Shown: positions 34,759-44,799, counted from the stretch's first letter. The stretch: DNA of 64,000 bases from Pseudarthrobacter sulfonivorans (GCF_001484605.1 NZ_CP013747.1:4526001-4590000); one strand, 5' to 3'. The notes: generated by a model from the sequence alone, not told the origin. Numbers and translations are program-made.

Positions 34759-35346
34759 GTGCAGGAGAACACAGGCGCAGGCTATCCAGGGGATGCCGGT
34801 GTGACAGATGACTTTGAGCTCGCGGGCGTGCCGGATGCATTCCAGCGCCTGTGGACTCCGCACCGGATGGCCTACATCAAGGGCGGCCAGCACCAGTTCA
34901 AGAACGAGAACGACTGTCCCTTCTGCGTAGGTCCGGGCCGGACTGACGAGGAAGCCCTGATCGTCTACCGGGGGAAGACCTGTTACGTGGTCCTCAACCT
35001 GTTTCCCTACAATCCGGGGCACCTCCTGGTCTGCCCGTACCGGCATGTCCCGGACTACACGGACCTCACGGTGGAGGAGACCGCGGAATTTGCGGAGATC
35101 ACCCAGACGGCCATGCGGGTCCTGCGCAAGGTGGCGAACCCGGGCGGGTTCAACCTCGGCATGAACCAGGGCGTAGTGGGCGGGGCAGGAATCGCCGCGC
35201 ACCTGCACCAGCACATCGTGCCGCGCTGGGGCGGGGACGGCAACTTCTTCCCCATCATTGCCCAGACCAAGGCCATCACGCAGACCCTGGATGAAGTCCG
35301 CCAGCAGGTTGCAGAGGCCTGGCCCGGGGAGACGGATGCTGAATAG
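34759..35346 (+). CDS. HIT-domain protein (Ap4A phosphorylase-like)
   Basis: 195 residues with the histidine triad HLHQHIVPRW near residue 153 and a CPFC zinc-type pair near residue 53. It matches the actinobacterial HIT proteins encoded between thrS and pgsA, such as the M. tuberculosis Ap4A phosphorylase Rv2613c, which split diadenosine polyphosphates. GTG 34759 is used; GTG 34801 also has a fair ribosome site. The 3' end overlaps pgsA by 11 bases. Confidence 0.88.
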   Translation: MQENTGAGYPGDAGVTDDFELAGVPDAFQRLWTPHRMAYIKGGQHQFKNENDCPFCVGPGRTDEEALIVYRGKTCYVVLNLFPYNPGHLLVCPYRHVPDYTDLTVEETAEFAEITQTAMRVLRKVANPGGFNLGMNQGVVGGAGIAAHLHQHIVPRWGGDGNFFPIIAQTKAITQTLDEVRQQVAEAWPGETDAE

Positions 35347-35959
35347 GCATGCGCGCGGGTTTTTCACCGCGCTTTTCACTCCGCTTGCGCGCTGGCTCCT
35401 GAAAATCGGTGTTTCCCCTGATGCTGTGACGGTCATCGGAACCGCCGGCGTGGTGGTGGGTGCGTTGGTCTTCTACCCCCTCGGCCAGCTCTGGTGGGGG
35501 ACCCTGTTCATTACCGCGTTCATTTTCTCGGACGTGCTTGACGGCATTATGGCCCGGCTGCGGGACACCGGCGGCCGCTGGGGAAACTTCCTGGACTCCA
35601 CCCTGGACAGGATCGCCGACGGCGCGCTGTTCGCGGGTGTGGCCATCTGGTTTTTCACCGGGGGCGACGATTACGCCATCGCCGTCGCCGCCATGCTGTG
35701 CCTCGTTTTGGGCATGGTGGTCTCGTATGCGCGGTCCAAGGCCGAATCCCTTGGCTTCACGGCGAATGTAGGCATCGCCGAGCGCGCCGAGAGACTGGTT
35801 TCGGTGCTGGTGGTCACCGGATTTACCGGCCTGGGATTGCCCCCGGTGGTTCTTCTGGTGACGCTTGGACTCCTGGCCCTGGCCAGCCTCATCACGATCA
35901 TCCAGCGCGTAGCCACCGTCCATCGCCAGGCCTTTGCGGAGTCCGCCGCTTCGGATTAA
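35336..35959 (+). CDS. pgsA: Phosphatidylinositol phosphate synthase (CDP-alcohol phosphatidyltransferase)
   Basis: ATG 35336, inside the end of the HIT gene and preceded by GGGGAG, gives 207 residues with about six membrane helices. The signature D-G-x2-A-R-x8-G-x3-D-x3-D is intact (DGIMAR ... LDSTLD at residues 66-88). By order after thrS and the HIT gene it corresponds to PgsA1, which makes archaetidyl/phosphatidylinositol phosphate from CDP-diacylglycerol and inositol phosphate. The mannosyltransferase and acyltransferase genes that follow it in mycobacteria are not here. Confidence 0.9.
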   Translation: MLNRHARGFFTALFTPLARWLLKIGVSPDAVTVIGTAGVVVGALVFYPLGQLWWGTLFITAFIFSDVLDGIMARLRDTGGRWGNFLDSTLDRIADGALFAGVAIWFFTGGDDYAIAVAAMLCLVLGMVVSYARSKAESLGFTANVGIAERAERLVSVLVVTGFTGLGLPPVVLLVTLGLLALASLITIIQRVATVHRQAFAESAASD

Positions 35960-36100
35960 GCCTGATTAAGCCCGCCGCCTGCCGTGGGACTAGTATTGTG
36001 ACTGCCCGGTCAATGGATCCGGCAACCCGGTGCGTGTACTTTCGGTTTCTTGCCGCCCTCACGCCCGGCGAAGATCATCTATCTACCCATAGGGGTTTTT

Positions 36101-37027
36101 GTGTCTACACCTGATGTAAGCAGCGAAGCCGGTTCGTCCGCGAACAGCGTCACGGGCAGCAACCGCGTCAAGCGCGGCATGGCTGAGATGCTCAAGGGCG
36201 GCGTCATCATGGACGTCGTCAACGTTGAACAGGCCCGCATCGCCGAAGACGCCGGTGCCGTTGCAGTGATGGCGCTGGAACGCGTTCCGGCCGATATCCG
36301 TGCCCAGGGCGGCGTGTCCCGCATGTCGGACCCGGACATGATCGACAAGATCATCGCAGCCGTGTCCGTCCCGGTCATGGCCAAGGCCCGGATCGGCCAC
36401 TTCGTGGAGGCCCAGGTCCTGCAGTCGTTGGGCGTGGACTACATTGACGAGTCCGAGGTCCTGACCCCGGCCGACTACGTCCACCACATCGACAAGTGGA
36501 ACTTCAAGGTTCCCTTCGTCTGTGGCGCCACGAACCTTGGTGAGGCGCTGCGCCGCATCAACGAAGGCGCGGCCATGATCCGTTCCAAGGGTGAGGCCGG
36601 CACCGGCGACGTCTCCAACGCCACCGGCCACATGCGCCAGATCCGCGCCGAGATCGCCAAGCTTGCCGCCCTGCCCAAGGACGAGCTCTACGTCGCGGCC
36701 AAGGAACTGCAGGCCCCGTACGAACTGGTCAAGGAAGTTGCCGCCGCCGGCAAGCTCCCCGTGGTGCTGTTCACCGCGGGCGGCATCGCCACCCCGGCCG
36801 ACGCTGCGATGATGATGCAGCTCGGCGCCGACGGCGTGTTCGTCGGTTCCGGCATCTTCAAGTCCGGCAACCCGGCCCAGCGCGCCGCTGCCGTGGTCAA
36901 GGCCACCACGTTCTTCGATGACCCCGACGTCATCGCCAAGGCCTCCCGCGGCCTCGGCGAAGCCATGGTCGGCATCAACGTGGACGAGATCCCGCAGCCG
37001 CACCGCCTCTCCGAGCGCGGCTGGTAA
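36101..37027 (+). CDS. pdxS: Pyridoxal 5'-phosphate synthase subunit PdxS
   Basis: GTG 36101 with AGGGG upstream gives 308 residues. TIM barrel with the reactive Lys in [15 protein letters not shown], phosphate-binding [12 protein letters not shown] and [12 protein letters not shown]; the C-terminal [13 protein letters not shown] is complete. It builds PLP from ribose 5-phosphate, glyceraldehyde 3-phosphate and ammonia supplied by PdxT. Its partner gene pdxT lies 5.7 kb downstream instead of next to it. Confidence 0.97.
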   Translation: MSTPDVSSEAGSSANSVTGSNRVKRGMAEMLKGGVIMDVVNVEQARIAEDAGAVAVMALERVPADIRAQGGVSRMSDPDMIDKIIAAVSVPVMAKARIGHFVEAQVLQSLGVDYIDESEVLTPADYVHHIDKWNFKVPFVCGATNLGEALRRINEGAAMIRSKGEAGTGDVSNATGHMRQIRAEIAKLAALPKDELYVAAKELQAPYELVKEVAAAGKLPVVLFTAGGIATPADAAMMMQLGADGVFVGSGIFKSGNPAQRAAAVVKATTFFDDPDVIAKASRGLGEAMVGINVDEIPQPHRLSERGW

Positions 37028-37072
37028 CTCGCTTTATTGGGGCGCCTTAGGGGCGCCTGGGGTCTCTGAAGT

Positions 37073-37116
37073 ACGACGCCGGTCCCTCACCTTTCTTGGT
37101 GAGGGGCCGGCGTCGT
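37073..37116. terminator. Strong bidirectional terminator between pdxS and M3 peptidase genes
   Basis: A 19-bp stem, ACGACGCCGGTCCCTCACC with its complement carrying one G-T wobble, and a 6-base loop TTTCTT. It lies between two convergent genes. Confidence 0.75.
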
Positions 37117-37129
37117 CAGTTAACGGGTA

Positions 37130-39139
37130 CTACTCCAGGCCGCGGCGTTTCAGCAGGGGCTCCAGCCGGGCGTCGCGGCCGCGGAGCGCGCGGAAGGATT
37201 CCAGCGGGTCCCTGCTGTTGCCGCGGGAGAGCAGCTCCTGGCGGAAGCGTTCGCCGTTGTCGCGTGTTAGGCCGCCGTTTTCGGTGAACCAGTCCACGGT
37301 TTCGACATCCAGCACCTCACTCCAGATGTACGAGTAATAGCCGGCCGCATAGCCAGCCCCCGCGAAGATGTGCTGGAAATAGCCGGTGCGGTAACGCGGC
37401 GGGATCATGGCATGAGCCACGCCCGCGGCCGCGAGGGACTTCGCCTCAAACGCCAGGACGTCGTCGGGAATTTCGGTTTCGTCCAGCACATGCCAGGCCA
37501 GGTCCAGCAGCGCAGCACCGAGGTATTCCGTGGTCCCGAAGCCTTCGCCCCAGAGCCGTGAGTCGTTCAGCTTGTCCACCACCTGCTGCGGAAGCGGTTC
37601 GCCGGTGGCGTGGTGCCGGGCATAATTGGCAAGCACCTCCGGCCACAGGATCCACATCTCGTTGACCTGCGACGGGTATTCCACAAAGTCGCGGGGGACA
37701 GCAGTCCCGGCGAACCGCGGATACGTCACGTTCGACAACAAGCCGTGGAGTGCGTGTCCGAACTCGTGGAAAGTGGTGCGTAGCTCGTCCAGCGTCAGGA
37801 GTGTGGGCTCGCCTGCCGGCGGCTTGGAGATGTTGAGGTTGTTGATCACCACGGGCCGGGTGCCCAGCAGGCCCGACTGGTCCACCAGCGAGTTCATCCA
37901 GGCGCCGCCCCGCTTGGATTCGCGGGTGTAGTAGTCGCCCAGGAACAATCCCAGTCCGCTGCCGTCCTGGTCCCGGACTTCCCAGGCGCGGACGTCCGGG
38001 TGGTAGCCTGCGAGGTCCTTGCGTTCGTGGAACGTGATGCCGTAGAGGGATGTGGCGGCGAAGAAGACGCCGTCCCGGAGTACGCGTTCCAGCTCGAAAT
38101 AGGGGCGGAGTGCCTGCTCGTCCACGGCGTACTTTTCCCGCTGCACCTTGGCTGAGTAAAACGCCCAGTCCCAGGCCTCCAGCGGATGCCCTGCCGCCTC
38201 GGTCAGGGCCGCAGCCTCGGCGTCGGCATTGCGCACAGCCGCCGGGGCCAGCCTGGTCAGCATGGACTGGACCGCGTCAAAGTCGCGGGCTGTCTGGCGG
38301 TCCACCACGAGTTCGGCATAGTTGGCGAAACCCAGAAGGGCTGCCTTTTCAGCGCGCAGGCGTGCCGTCGACCTGGCCAGTTCCAGGACGTCCAGGCTGC
38401 CGCCGCTGCCCCGGCCGATGGAAGCTTCAAACAGCCGACGGCGGACGTCCCGGTTTTCGAGGGCAGCCAGGGCGGGCTGGTTGCTGGGCTGGATCAGCGT
38501 CAGCAGGAATTTTCCGTCGTGGCCAACGGCGCGGGCCGCCTCAGCGGCGCTGGCGACATCGTCTGCCGGCAAGCCGGCCAGCTCGGCTGCTGTGTCCAGC
38601 AGCAAGGCAGACGATTTCATGGCCTCCTTGACCCGCTGGCCAAACTCCGTGCCCAGTTTGGACAGCTCCGCGTTGATTTCCTTCAGCCGTTCCTGGCCCG
38701 GCTTTTCGAGCTGGATCCCGGACTGGCGGAACTCCTTCACGTACTCCTCCACGAGCCGGACTGACTCAGGGTCAAGCCCGGAGGTATCAATCGCCGCGAA
38801 CCGGTCGAACAGTGCCCGATTGAGGTAGATCTCGTCCTGATGCGCCGAAATGCGGGGTGAGAGTTCGGTTTCCAGGTCACGGATTTCGTCTGTTGCGTCG
38901 GCTGAGGCAAGGGTGAAGAAGGAGTCGGCCGCCCGCTGGAGCAGTTGGCCGGACTTCTCCATGGCCAGGGCCGTGTTCTCGAAGTCCGCCGGCGCCGGGT
39001 TGTCCACGATCGCATGGATTTCCACCAGATGTTCCGTCAGGCCAGCGTCGATGGCATCGGCGTAATCGGATGGTTTGATCCGGGCAAAAGGCGGCAGCCC
39101 ATAGGGCAGGGCGCTGGCGCTGAGGAGGGGATTCGTCAT
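37130..39139 (-). CDS. M3-family metallopeptidase (oligopeptidase/Dcp-like)
   Basis: About 670 residues, mostly helical, with the zinc motif HEFGH in TTFHEFGHALHGLLS and the third ligand region downstream (EYPSQVNEMWI). N-terminus NPLLSASALPYGLPPFARI is typical of the Dcp branch of M3 peptidases, which trim short peptides in the cytoplasm; there is no signal peptide. ATG 39139 (or the GTG at 39142) is the start. It is divergent from the CapA gene, 75 bp apart. Confidence 0.92.
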   Translation of the reverse strand: MTNPLLSASALPYGLPPFARIKPSDYADAIDAGLTEHLVEIHAIVDNPAPADFENTALAMEKSGQLLQRAADSFFTLASADATDEIRDLETELSPRISAHQDEIYLNRALFDRFAAIDTSGLDPESVRLVEEYVKEFRQSGIQLEKPGQERLKEINAELSKLGTEFGQRVKEAMKSSALLLDTAAELAGLPADDVASAAEAARAVGHDGKFLLTLIQPSNQPALAALENRDVRRRLFEASIGRGSGGSLDVLELARSTARLRAEKAALLGFANYAELVVDRQTARDFDAVQSMLTRLAPAAVRNADAEAAALTEAAGHPLEAWDWAFYSAKVQREKYAVDEQALRPYFELERVLRDGVFFAATSLYGITFHERKDLAGYHPDVRAWEVRDQDGSGLGLFLGDYYTRESKRGGAWMNSLVDQSGLLGTRPVVINNLNISKPPAGEPTLLTLDELRTTFHEFGHALHGLLSNVTYPRFAGTAVPRDFVEYPSQVNEMWILWPEVLANYARHHATGEPLPQQVVDKLNDSRLWGEGFGTTEYLGAALLDLAWHVLDETEIPDDVLAFEAKSLAAAGVAHAMIPPRYRTGYFQHIFAGAGYAAGYYSYIWSEVLDVETVDWFTENGGLTRDNGERFRQELLSRGNSRDPLESFRALRGRDARLEPLLKRRGLE

Positions 39140-39214
39140 CACGCTAACCTTTCATACTGGCGCATGCTTCTCAACGCGCGGCTTTGTCGAATTTGCGCGG
39201 CGGCCAGACCTACA

Positions 39215-40492
39215 ATGACGCCTATGGGGAAAAGGTTGGGCGCTGCTTCGGTGCGCGCTGTTGCTGTTCGTTCCGCTGCTGCGGTGTCCGCCGGCGTCCT
39301 GGCCGCTGCCCTGCTGGCAGGATGCGGCCTGGTCGCCGAACAGACTGTTCCGTCCTCCGGTGCTGCCAGTACCGGCGGCGGGACAAGGCAGCCAAGCCCG
39401 ACGGCGTCCCCCACCCCGACGCCCACTCCCACCCCCGGCGCGGGGCCGGCCTGCCCCACGCTGCGGTGCACGTCCGTCGTCGTGACCGGCGACATGCTGG
39501 TCCACACCCAACTCTGGCAACAGGCCCGCGACGATGCCGCCGCAGCAGGCAAACCAGGGCTGGACTTCACCCCGCTCCTCGAAGGCCAACGAAAGTACAT
39601 CCACGCCAGCGACCTCGCTATCTGCCACCAGGAAACGCCTGTGGCCGGGCCCGATGGCCCGTTCTCCGCGTACCCGTCATTCAACGTCCCGCCGCAGATC
39701 ATCACAGCCGCTAAGGCGGTGGGGTACCGGGCCTGCACCACCGCGAGCAACCACACGATCGACCGAAGCACGGACGGAGTACTGCGTACCGTGGACGCCC
39801 TGGATGCGGCGGGGCTGAAGCACACCGGTTCCTACCGCACCGAGACCGAGTCGCAGGGAATCCTGATCCTGCAGACCAATGCCGCCAAGATCGCCATCAT
39901 CGCGGGCACCTACGGGCTCAACGGCCAGTACCCTGAATACGGCTGGCAGGTGGACATGCTGGATGCGCCCGCCATGATCGCCAAGGCCGTGAAGGCACGG
40001 GCGCTCGGTGCGGACATTGTGCTCGGTGCCATGCACGCCGGCGACGAGTATGCCAGTGAAGCCAACGCCCAGCAGCAGGAGGTGGCCCACGCCCTGGTGG
40101 ACAGCGGCCAGTTCACCATGATCTACGGCCACCACACCCACTCGGTGCTGCCCATCGAAAACTACAAGGGAACCTGGATCGTCTATGGGCTAGGCAACGG
40201 GGTAACCGAACTGTCGCCCTGGTATGTGGTGAACAACGAGGGCCTGCTGGTGCGGGCACAGTTCAGCCAGGACGCAGCCGGGAAGTGGACGGCGTCGGAC
40301 CTGGCCTGGGCCCCCTCGGTGATTGTCCGCGATCCGTACCGCTGGTGCTCGGTGGCAACCGATGCACCGCAGGGCGTCTGTGCAACTCCCGAGGCCGACG
40401 CCGCGACGAGGTTGAGGACCGCCACGGTGGTGGACTCGATGGGCGCGGCTGCTGCCGGCGCGCATGAACTGCTGATCACCAAGGATCCCTGA
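39215..40492 (+). CDS. CapA-family metallophosphatase-fold lipoprotein
   Basis: ATG 39215 gives 425 residues. A signal peptide ends in the lipobox ALLAGC, then a Ser/Pro/Thr-rich linker (SPTASPTPTPTPTPG). The CapA fold has VVTGDMLVH, ATTASNHTIDRS style Asn-His, GAMHAGDEY and GHHTHSVLPIE, i.e. the metal-binding residues of calcineurin-like enzymes. CapA proteins take part in polyglutamate capsule export in bacilli; without capBC here, a wall-related phosphoesterase or hydrolase role is more likely. Confidence 0.87.
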   Translation: MTPMGKRLGAASVRAVAVRSAAAVSAGVLAAALLAGCGLVAEQTVPSSGAASTGGGTRQPSPTASPTPTPTPTPGAGPACPTLRCTSVVVTGDMLVHTQLWQQARDDAAAAGKPGLDFTPLLEGQRKYIHASDLAICHQETPVAGPDGPFSAYPSFNVPPQIITAAKAVGYRACTTASNHTIDRSTDGVLRTVDALDAAGLKHTGSYRTETESQGILILQTNAAKIAIIAGTYGLNGQYPEYGWQVDMLDAPAMIAKAVKARALGADIVLGAMHAGDEYASEANAQQQEVAHALVDSGQFTMIYGHHTHSVLPIENYKGTWIVYGLGNGVTELSPWYVVNNEGLLVRAQFSQDAAGKWTASDLAWAPSVIVRDPYRWCSVATDAPQGVCATPEADAATRLRTATVVDSMGAAAAGAHELLITKDP

Positions 40493-40543
40493 GACAGTTC
40501 GACGGGGAAATCGTCCGCGCAGCGCTACTCAGCGCGGCAACGA

Positions 40544-41311
40544 TCAGCGCGGTCGGCGCGTTGCGTGCTCCCGGGCCAGCACCGCGTAGCGGTCGTCCGG
40601 GGCGCCGGCCGTGAAGGTGCCGTATTTACGCTCGGCGGCGGTCCTGATGAGGAAGTCGGCGATGGCAGGGTTCTTGGGCAGCAGCGAACCGTGCAGGTAG
40701 CTGGCCACCACATTCTTGTAGCGTGCGCCCTCGTGACCGTCGCTGCTGTTGTTGCCGGTACCTTTCGCGGTGGTCCCCAACGGCCGGACGCCCGCACCCA
40801 GCGTGGTCTGCCCGCTGTGGTTCTCGTATCCCAGCACCTCGCCGAACTCTTCGGTGGCCACCCTGACGTTGCCGATCAGGCGCTCGTCCGTGCCGTGTGT
40901 CTCCACGTCCAGGACACCGATGCCCGGTATGACCGAGCCTAAACGGGTCTTGAAGAAGCGCCCGAACAGCTGGTACAGCCCGCAGATCACCAGCATGGGT
41001 GCGCCGTCCTCGGCCAGCTTCGTGAGGACGCCGGCCTGCGACTGGAGGTCGTCCTTGATGACCAGCTGTCCGCTGTCCTGGCCGCCGCCCCCGACAATCA
41101 GGTCAACGTCGGCGGGAAATTCGTCGCCGACGTTGTACTCCAGCAGCTCCGGGGTGTAGCCGTGCCAGCTGATCCGCTGCTTGAGCACCAGGGCGTTGCC
41201 CCAGTCGCCGTAGATGTTCATGTCCCGCGGGTAGAGCTGCAGGACCCGGATGGTTCCCTTGGAATTCTGTTCGACGCCGTCCGGCCCGATGCCGGTTGAT
41301 TCAGCGGTCAT
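40544..41311 (-). CDS. gatD: Lipid II isoglutaminyl synthase glutaminase subunit GatD
   Basis: 255 residues, class I glutamine amidotransferase-like. Nucleophile Cys110 in LVICGLYQLFG and His207 in SYLHGSLLPKNP match GatD. It frees ammonia from glutamine and passes it to MurT, which amidates the D-Glu of lipid II. Its start overlaps the MurT stop by four bases, so the complex is made stoichiometrically. The C-terminus carries an extra basic tail (REHATRRPR). Confidence 0.92.
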   Translation of the reverse strand: MTAESTGIGPDGVEQNSKGTIRVLQLYPRDMNIYGDWGNALVLKQRISWHGYTPELLEYNVGDEFPADVDLIVGGGGQDSGQLVIKDDLQSQAGVLTKLAEDGAPMLVICGLYQLFGRFFKTRLGSVIPGIGVLDVETHGTDERLIGNVRVATEEFGEVLGYENHSGQTTLGAGVRPLGTTAKGTGNNSSDGHEGARYKNVVASYLHGSLLPKNPAIADFLIRTAAERKYGTFTAGAPDDRYAVLAREHATRRPR

Positions 41312-42600
41312 GAGACCACCTCCACTGTGGTGATTTTGGACAGCTCGCGGCGGATGGCCAGCATGGCTGTGTAGGTGCAGAAGATCCGCTTCGGTTTGCC
41401 CTTGGCGTCCCGGATAAACGCGGCGAGTGCGGGCGCGATCTCCGGCTGGACCCCGCCGATCCGGACGTCGTCATACTGCAGCCGCAGCGCCATGTCGTAG
41501 GCGCGGGAACCTGTCAGCTGGTCCACACCGCCGTCGCGGAGCGAATCGAATTCCACGTCCCAGAGCCAGGACATGTCACGGCCGTCGGCGTAGTTATCGT
41601 TGATGGCGATCATGGTGGCGTAACCGCCCGCGGGGAAGGACTTCAGTCCCAGCCGGAAACCGCTGGGGTTCTTCACCAGGACGAGGTCCAGGGGCTGGCC
41701 GTCCACCGTAAGGCTTTCGCCGCGGCCGAACGCCGGCTCCACCTGGGACAGCGCGGTGAGCAGGGTGGCGTGGTCGGCTGTGGCGGCACCGCCACCACAG
41801 ATGCTGCGGGCCAGGGTCAGCGCCGCAGCCGCGTTAAAGATGTTGTAGACGCCGCGGAGCTTCATCGCGGTGGTGACCGTGGCACCGTCGTACTCAAAAT
41901 CGGCGGTGTCCGGCCCCACTTTGCGGAGTACGACGTCGGCCGCTGGCTTGTGGGGGAGCGCTGCGGGGGCGGGGCTGCCGGGCGCTGCCCGCATGTCGTC
42001 GTCGTTGGGGAAGGTGCTCAGGAGCGAATCGTCCAGGCCGAAGTACTGGACGTCCTGGCCGGTGAGGGTTTCCGCGATGCGGGCCACCCGCGGATCCTCC
42101 CGGTTGAGGACTACTGTTCCGGTGGTTTTGTCGGCGATGTGCTGCAGCAGCTGGGCCGTCTTGTCGATCTCGCCGAACCGGTCCAATTGGTCACGCAGGA
42201 CGTTGAGCAGGAGGCTGTACCGCGGCGGAACACGGTTCACAAAATGCGTGGCGTGGGCTTCGTCGAGCTCCAGCACGGCGACGTCGGCCCTGAGCCTGCC
42301 GCGCCAGTCCACTTCGCCCAGCAGGGCGGCCGCCACGCCGCGGGTGAAATTGCTGCCGGTGCGGTTGGTGAAGACCTTCAGGCCCTGGCTTTCCAGGAGT
42401 TCCACCACCATCTTGGTGGTGGTGGTTTTGCCGTTGGTTCCGCTCACCACGGCGACGCCGTGAGGGAGCGTGGAGAGTGTCCGCTGCATAAAGCCGGGAT
42501 CGATTTTTTCGACCACCAGCCCGGGCAGCGCGGACCCTCCGCCCCTGAGCCGGGACACCCGGCGGACCAGCTTGCCGAGCGGAACACTGATGTAAAGCAT
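41308..42600 (-). CDS. murT: Lipid II isoglutaminyl synthase ATP-dependent subunit MurT
   Basis: ATG 42600 gives 430 residues. Mur ligase central domain with VVSGTNGKTTTTKM (ATP loop), DEAHATHF and NREDPRVARI, then the DUF1727 C-terminal domain (VKNPSGFRLGLKSF; NDNYADGRDMSWLWD) that binds GatD. The segment between YFGLDD and DTADFEYDG, which in staphylococcal MurT carries a four-cysteine zinc ribbon, has similar length here but no cysteine. It uses ATP to amidate D-Glu of lipid II, which is needed for efficient crosslinking. Confidence 0.93.
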   Translation of the reverse strand: MLYISVPLGKLVRRVSRLRGGGSALPGLVVEKIDPGFMQRTLSTLPHGVAVVSGTNGKTTTTKMVVELLESQGLKVFTNRTGSNFTRGVAAALLGEVDWRGRLRADVAVLELDEAHATHFVNRVPPRYSLLLNVLRDQLDRFGEIDKTAQLLQHIADKTTGTVVLNREDPRVARIAETLTGQDVQYFGLDDSLLSTFPNDDDMRAAPGSPAPAALPHKPAADVVLRKVGPDTADFEYDGATVTTAMKLRGVYNIFNAAAALTLARSICGGGAATADHATLLTALSQVEPAFGRGESLTVDGQPLDLVLVKNPSGFRLGLKSFPAGGYATMIAINDNYADGRDMSWLWDVEFDSLRDGGVDQLTGSRAYDMALRLQYDDVRIGGVQPEIAPALAAFIRDAKGKPKRIFCTYTAMLAIRRELSKITTVEVVS

Positions 42601-42690
42601 GCTCTGTAATATATCCCAGCAACGGCATAGAACCCTTCCCGGAAGCGCTTCCGGCGCCGCCCCGGGACCAGCGCACATTATGCTGATTGG

Positions 42691-43401
42691 ATGACAAACC
42701 CCCTTTCGGCTGCTTCTGCACGCGTGGGCTCGGGCCTCCGGATCGGCGTCCTGGCACTTCAGGGCGACTTCCGCGAACACCTCCGGGCCGTGGAAGCCGC
42801 GGGTGCCGCCGGCGTCGGAATCCGCCGCCCCTCCGAACTGGACGGCCTGGACGGCCTCATCATTCCCGGCGGAGAATCCACGGCCATCGACAAGCTGGCC
42901 CGCGCCTTTGAGCTGGCCGGACCGTTGAAGGACCGGATCCGCGACGGACTGCCGGTCTACGGTTCCTGTGCCGGCATGATCCTCCTCGCCGACGAGATCG
43001 CCGATCCCGCCACAGACCTGGCCGGCCACCCGCAGCAGACCTTCGGTGGCCTGGACATCACAGTGCGGCGCAACGCCTTCGGCCGGCAGCGCGAGTCGTT
43101 CGAAACGGACCTGGATTTCAAGGGCCTGGACTTCAGCGCCACGGAATCCGGTGTCGCTCCAGTACACGCCGTGTTCATCCGCGGCCCCTGGGTGGAACGC
43201 GTCGGCGACGGCGTGGAGATACTGGCCCAGGTGGAGCCCGCAGACCCTGAGCACGCGTCCCACGCGGCGACTCTGCCGGGGACAGCTAGAATTGTTGCAG
43301 TGCGTTCCGGCCACCTGCTGGCCACCTCCTTCCACCCGGAAGTGACTGGGGAGAAACGCGTACATGAACTTTTTATCCGCATGATCAGAGGAGACGCGTA
43401 A
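42691..43401 (+). CDS. pdxT: Pyridoxal 5'-phosphate synthase glutaminase subunit PdxT
   Basis: 236 residues. Glutaminase triad: Cys in [13 protein letters not shown], His and Glu in [10 protein letters not shown]; also [13 protein letters not shown] for glutamine binding. It delivers ammonia to PdxS. The insert between [14 protein letters not shown] and VHAVFIRGP is normal for the family. The stop is three bases before yebC, so it belongs to the pdxT-yebC-ruvCAB transcription unit. Confidence 0.96.
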   Translation: MTNPLSAASARVGSGLRIGVLALQGDFREHLRAVEAAGAAGVGIRRPSELDGLDGLIIPGGESTAIDKLARAFELAGPLKDRIRDGLPVYGSCAGMILLADEIADPATDLAGHPQQTFGGLDITVRRNAFGRQRESFETDLDFKGLDFSATESGVAPVHAVFIRGPWVERVGDGVEILAQVEPADPEHASHAATLPGTARIVAVRSGHLLATSFHPEVTGEKRVHELFIRMIRGDA

Positions 43402-43404
43402 AGC

Positions 43405-44160
43405 ATGTCAGGACACTCCAAATGGGCGACTACCAAGCACAAGAAGGCCATCCTCGATAGTCGCCGTGCAAAATCGTTCGCCAAACTGATCAAGAACATC
43501 GAAGTCGCCGCGCGTATGGGCGGACCGGACCTCGCCGGCAACCCGGGCCTGGAACTCGCCGTCACCAAGGCCAAGAAGACCTCCGTTCCAGCCGACAACA
43601 TCGACCGTGCCATCAAGCGTGGTGCCGGCCTCACCGGCGAAGTGGTTGACTACACCGAGATTATGTACGAATGCCGCGGCCCGCAGGGTTCGGCGCTGCT
43701 GATCGAGTGCCTCACGGACAACAAGAACCGCGCCGCCTCCGAGGTCCGCCTGGCGATCTCCCGCAACGGCGGCACCATCGCCGATCCCGGTTCGGTCAGC
43801 TACCTGTTCAGCCGCAAGGGCGTTGTCTCGCTGCCGAAGAACGGCCTGAGCGAGGACGACGTCCTGATGGCCGTCCTCGACGCCGGAGCCGAGGAAGTCA
43901 AGGACAACGGGGAAAGCTTCGAGATCCACTCCGAGCCCACCGACCTCCAGGCCATCCGCGATGCCCTCAAGGAAGCCGGAATCGAGTACGAGACCGACGA
44001 GGCCGAGTTTGTGCCGTCCATGCAGGTGCCGCTGGACCTCGATGCCGCCAAGAAGTTCATGAAGCTCGTGGACGCCCTGGAAGAGCTCGACGACGTCCAG
44101 AACGTGTACAGCAACGCCGACCTCAGCGACGAAGTCCAGGCCGCCCTGGAAGCTGAGTGA
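43405..44160 (+). CDS. yebC: YebC/PmpR-family protein
   Basis: 251 residues, three-domain YebC fold with the conserved start [31 protein letters not shown] and the C-terminal YKP-like region. AGAGGAGA lies upstream. The family has been described as DNA-binding regulators and, more recently, as translation factors that relieve stalling at proline stretches. It is always found near ruvC in actinobacteria, as here. Confidence 0.95.
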   Translation: MSGHSKWATTKHKKAILDSRRAKSFAKLIKNIEVAARMGGPDLAGNPGLELAVTKAKKTSVPADNIDRAIKRGAGLTGEVVDYTEIMYECRGPQGSALLIECLTDNKNRAASEVRLAISRNGGTIADPGSVSYLFSRKGVVSLPKNGLSEDDVLMAVLDAGAEEVKDNGESFEIHSEPTDLQAIRDALKEAGIEYETDEAEFVPSMQVPLDLDAAKKFMKLVDALEELDDVQNVYSNADLSDEVQAALEAE

Positions 44161-44195
44161 CCTTTCGCTTTGTGGCCTAAGGCGGATGTCCCAGG

Positions 44196-44774
44196 GTGAC
44201 CCTGCGCGTATTAGGTGTTGACCCGGGCCTCACCCGGTGTGGCATCGGCGTGGTCGACGTCGAGCGGAACAGGCGCGCCACAATGGTGGCAGTCGGAGTG
44301 GTGGGTACCTCTCCCGAGGAGACCCTGGACCAGCGCCTGCTGGTTATTGCCTTGGCCATCGACGAGTGGCTGGACCGCTACGAACCCCAGGTGCTCGCCG
44401 TCGAACGCGTTTTTTCCCAGCTCAACGTCAGTACGGTAATGGGCGTGGCGCAGGCCTCCGGCGTCGTGATTGCCGCCGCCGCCCGGCGCGGGATCCCGGT
44501 GGCTCTGCATACGCCGTCGGAAGTGAAAGCAGCGGTGACCGGCAGCGGTACCTCCAACAAGGAAGCCGTGACCAAACTCGTCACAAAAATCCTCAGGCTG
44601 GACGCGCCGCCGCGGCCGGCGGACGCCGCAGATGCCCTGGCCCTTGCCATCACCCACGCCTGGCGCGCGGGCAGCGGAGCCGCGGTGGCCACCACCGGCC
44701 CCGGCAGCCTGTCGCTGACGCCGGCCCAGCGCGCGTGGGCCGATGCCGAGGCGAAAGCGCGCCGCGCACGCTGA
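44196..44774 (+). CDS. ruvC: Holliday junction resolvase RuvC
   Basis: 192 residues. Acidic catalytic residues are in [11 protein letters not shown] (Asp), [10 protein letters not shown] (Glu) and the C-terminal [14 protein letters not shown] (two Asp). It cuts Holliday junctions after branch migration by RuvAB. An extra about 30 C-terminal residues are rich in Ala/Arg. The GTG start at 44196 is close behind yebC (35 bp). Confidence 0.96.
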   Translation: MTLRVLGVDPGLTRCGIGVVDVERNRRATMVAVGVVGTSPEETLDQRLLVIALAIDEWLDRYEPQVLAVERVFSQLNVSTVMGVAQASGVVIAAAARRGIPVALHTPSEVKAAVTGSGTSNKEAVTKLVTKILRLDAPPRPADAADALALAITHAWRAGSGAAVATTGPGSLSLTPAQRAWADAEAKARRAR

Positions 44775-44799
44775 ATGTCCGGGGCGCTTGCTAGGGTAT

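Noticed and set aside
32732..34840. Minus-strand open frame of 702 codons opposite thrS
   Set aside because: Typical high-GC shadow: Val/Leu/Gly/Asp-rich, no motif, fully antisense to an unmistakable threonyl-tRNA synthetase.
39420..39445. Microsatellite-like Pro/Thr codon run in the CapA gene
   Set aside because: It only encodes the short lipoprotein linker and is common in exported actinobacterial proteins.
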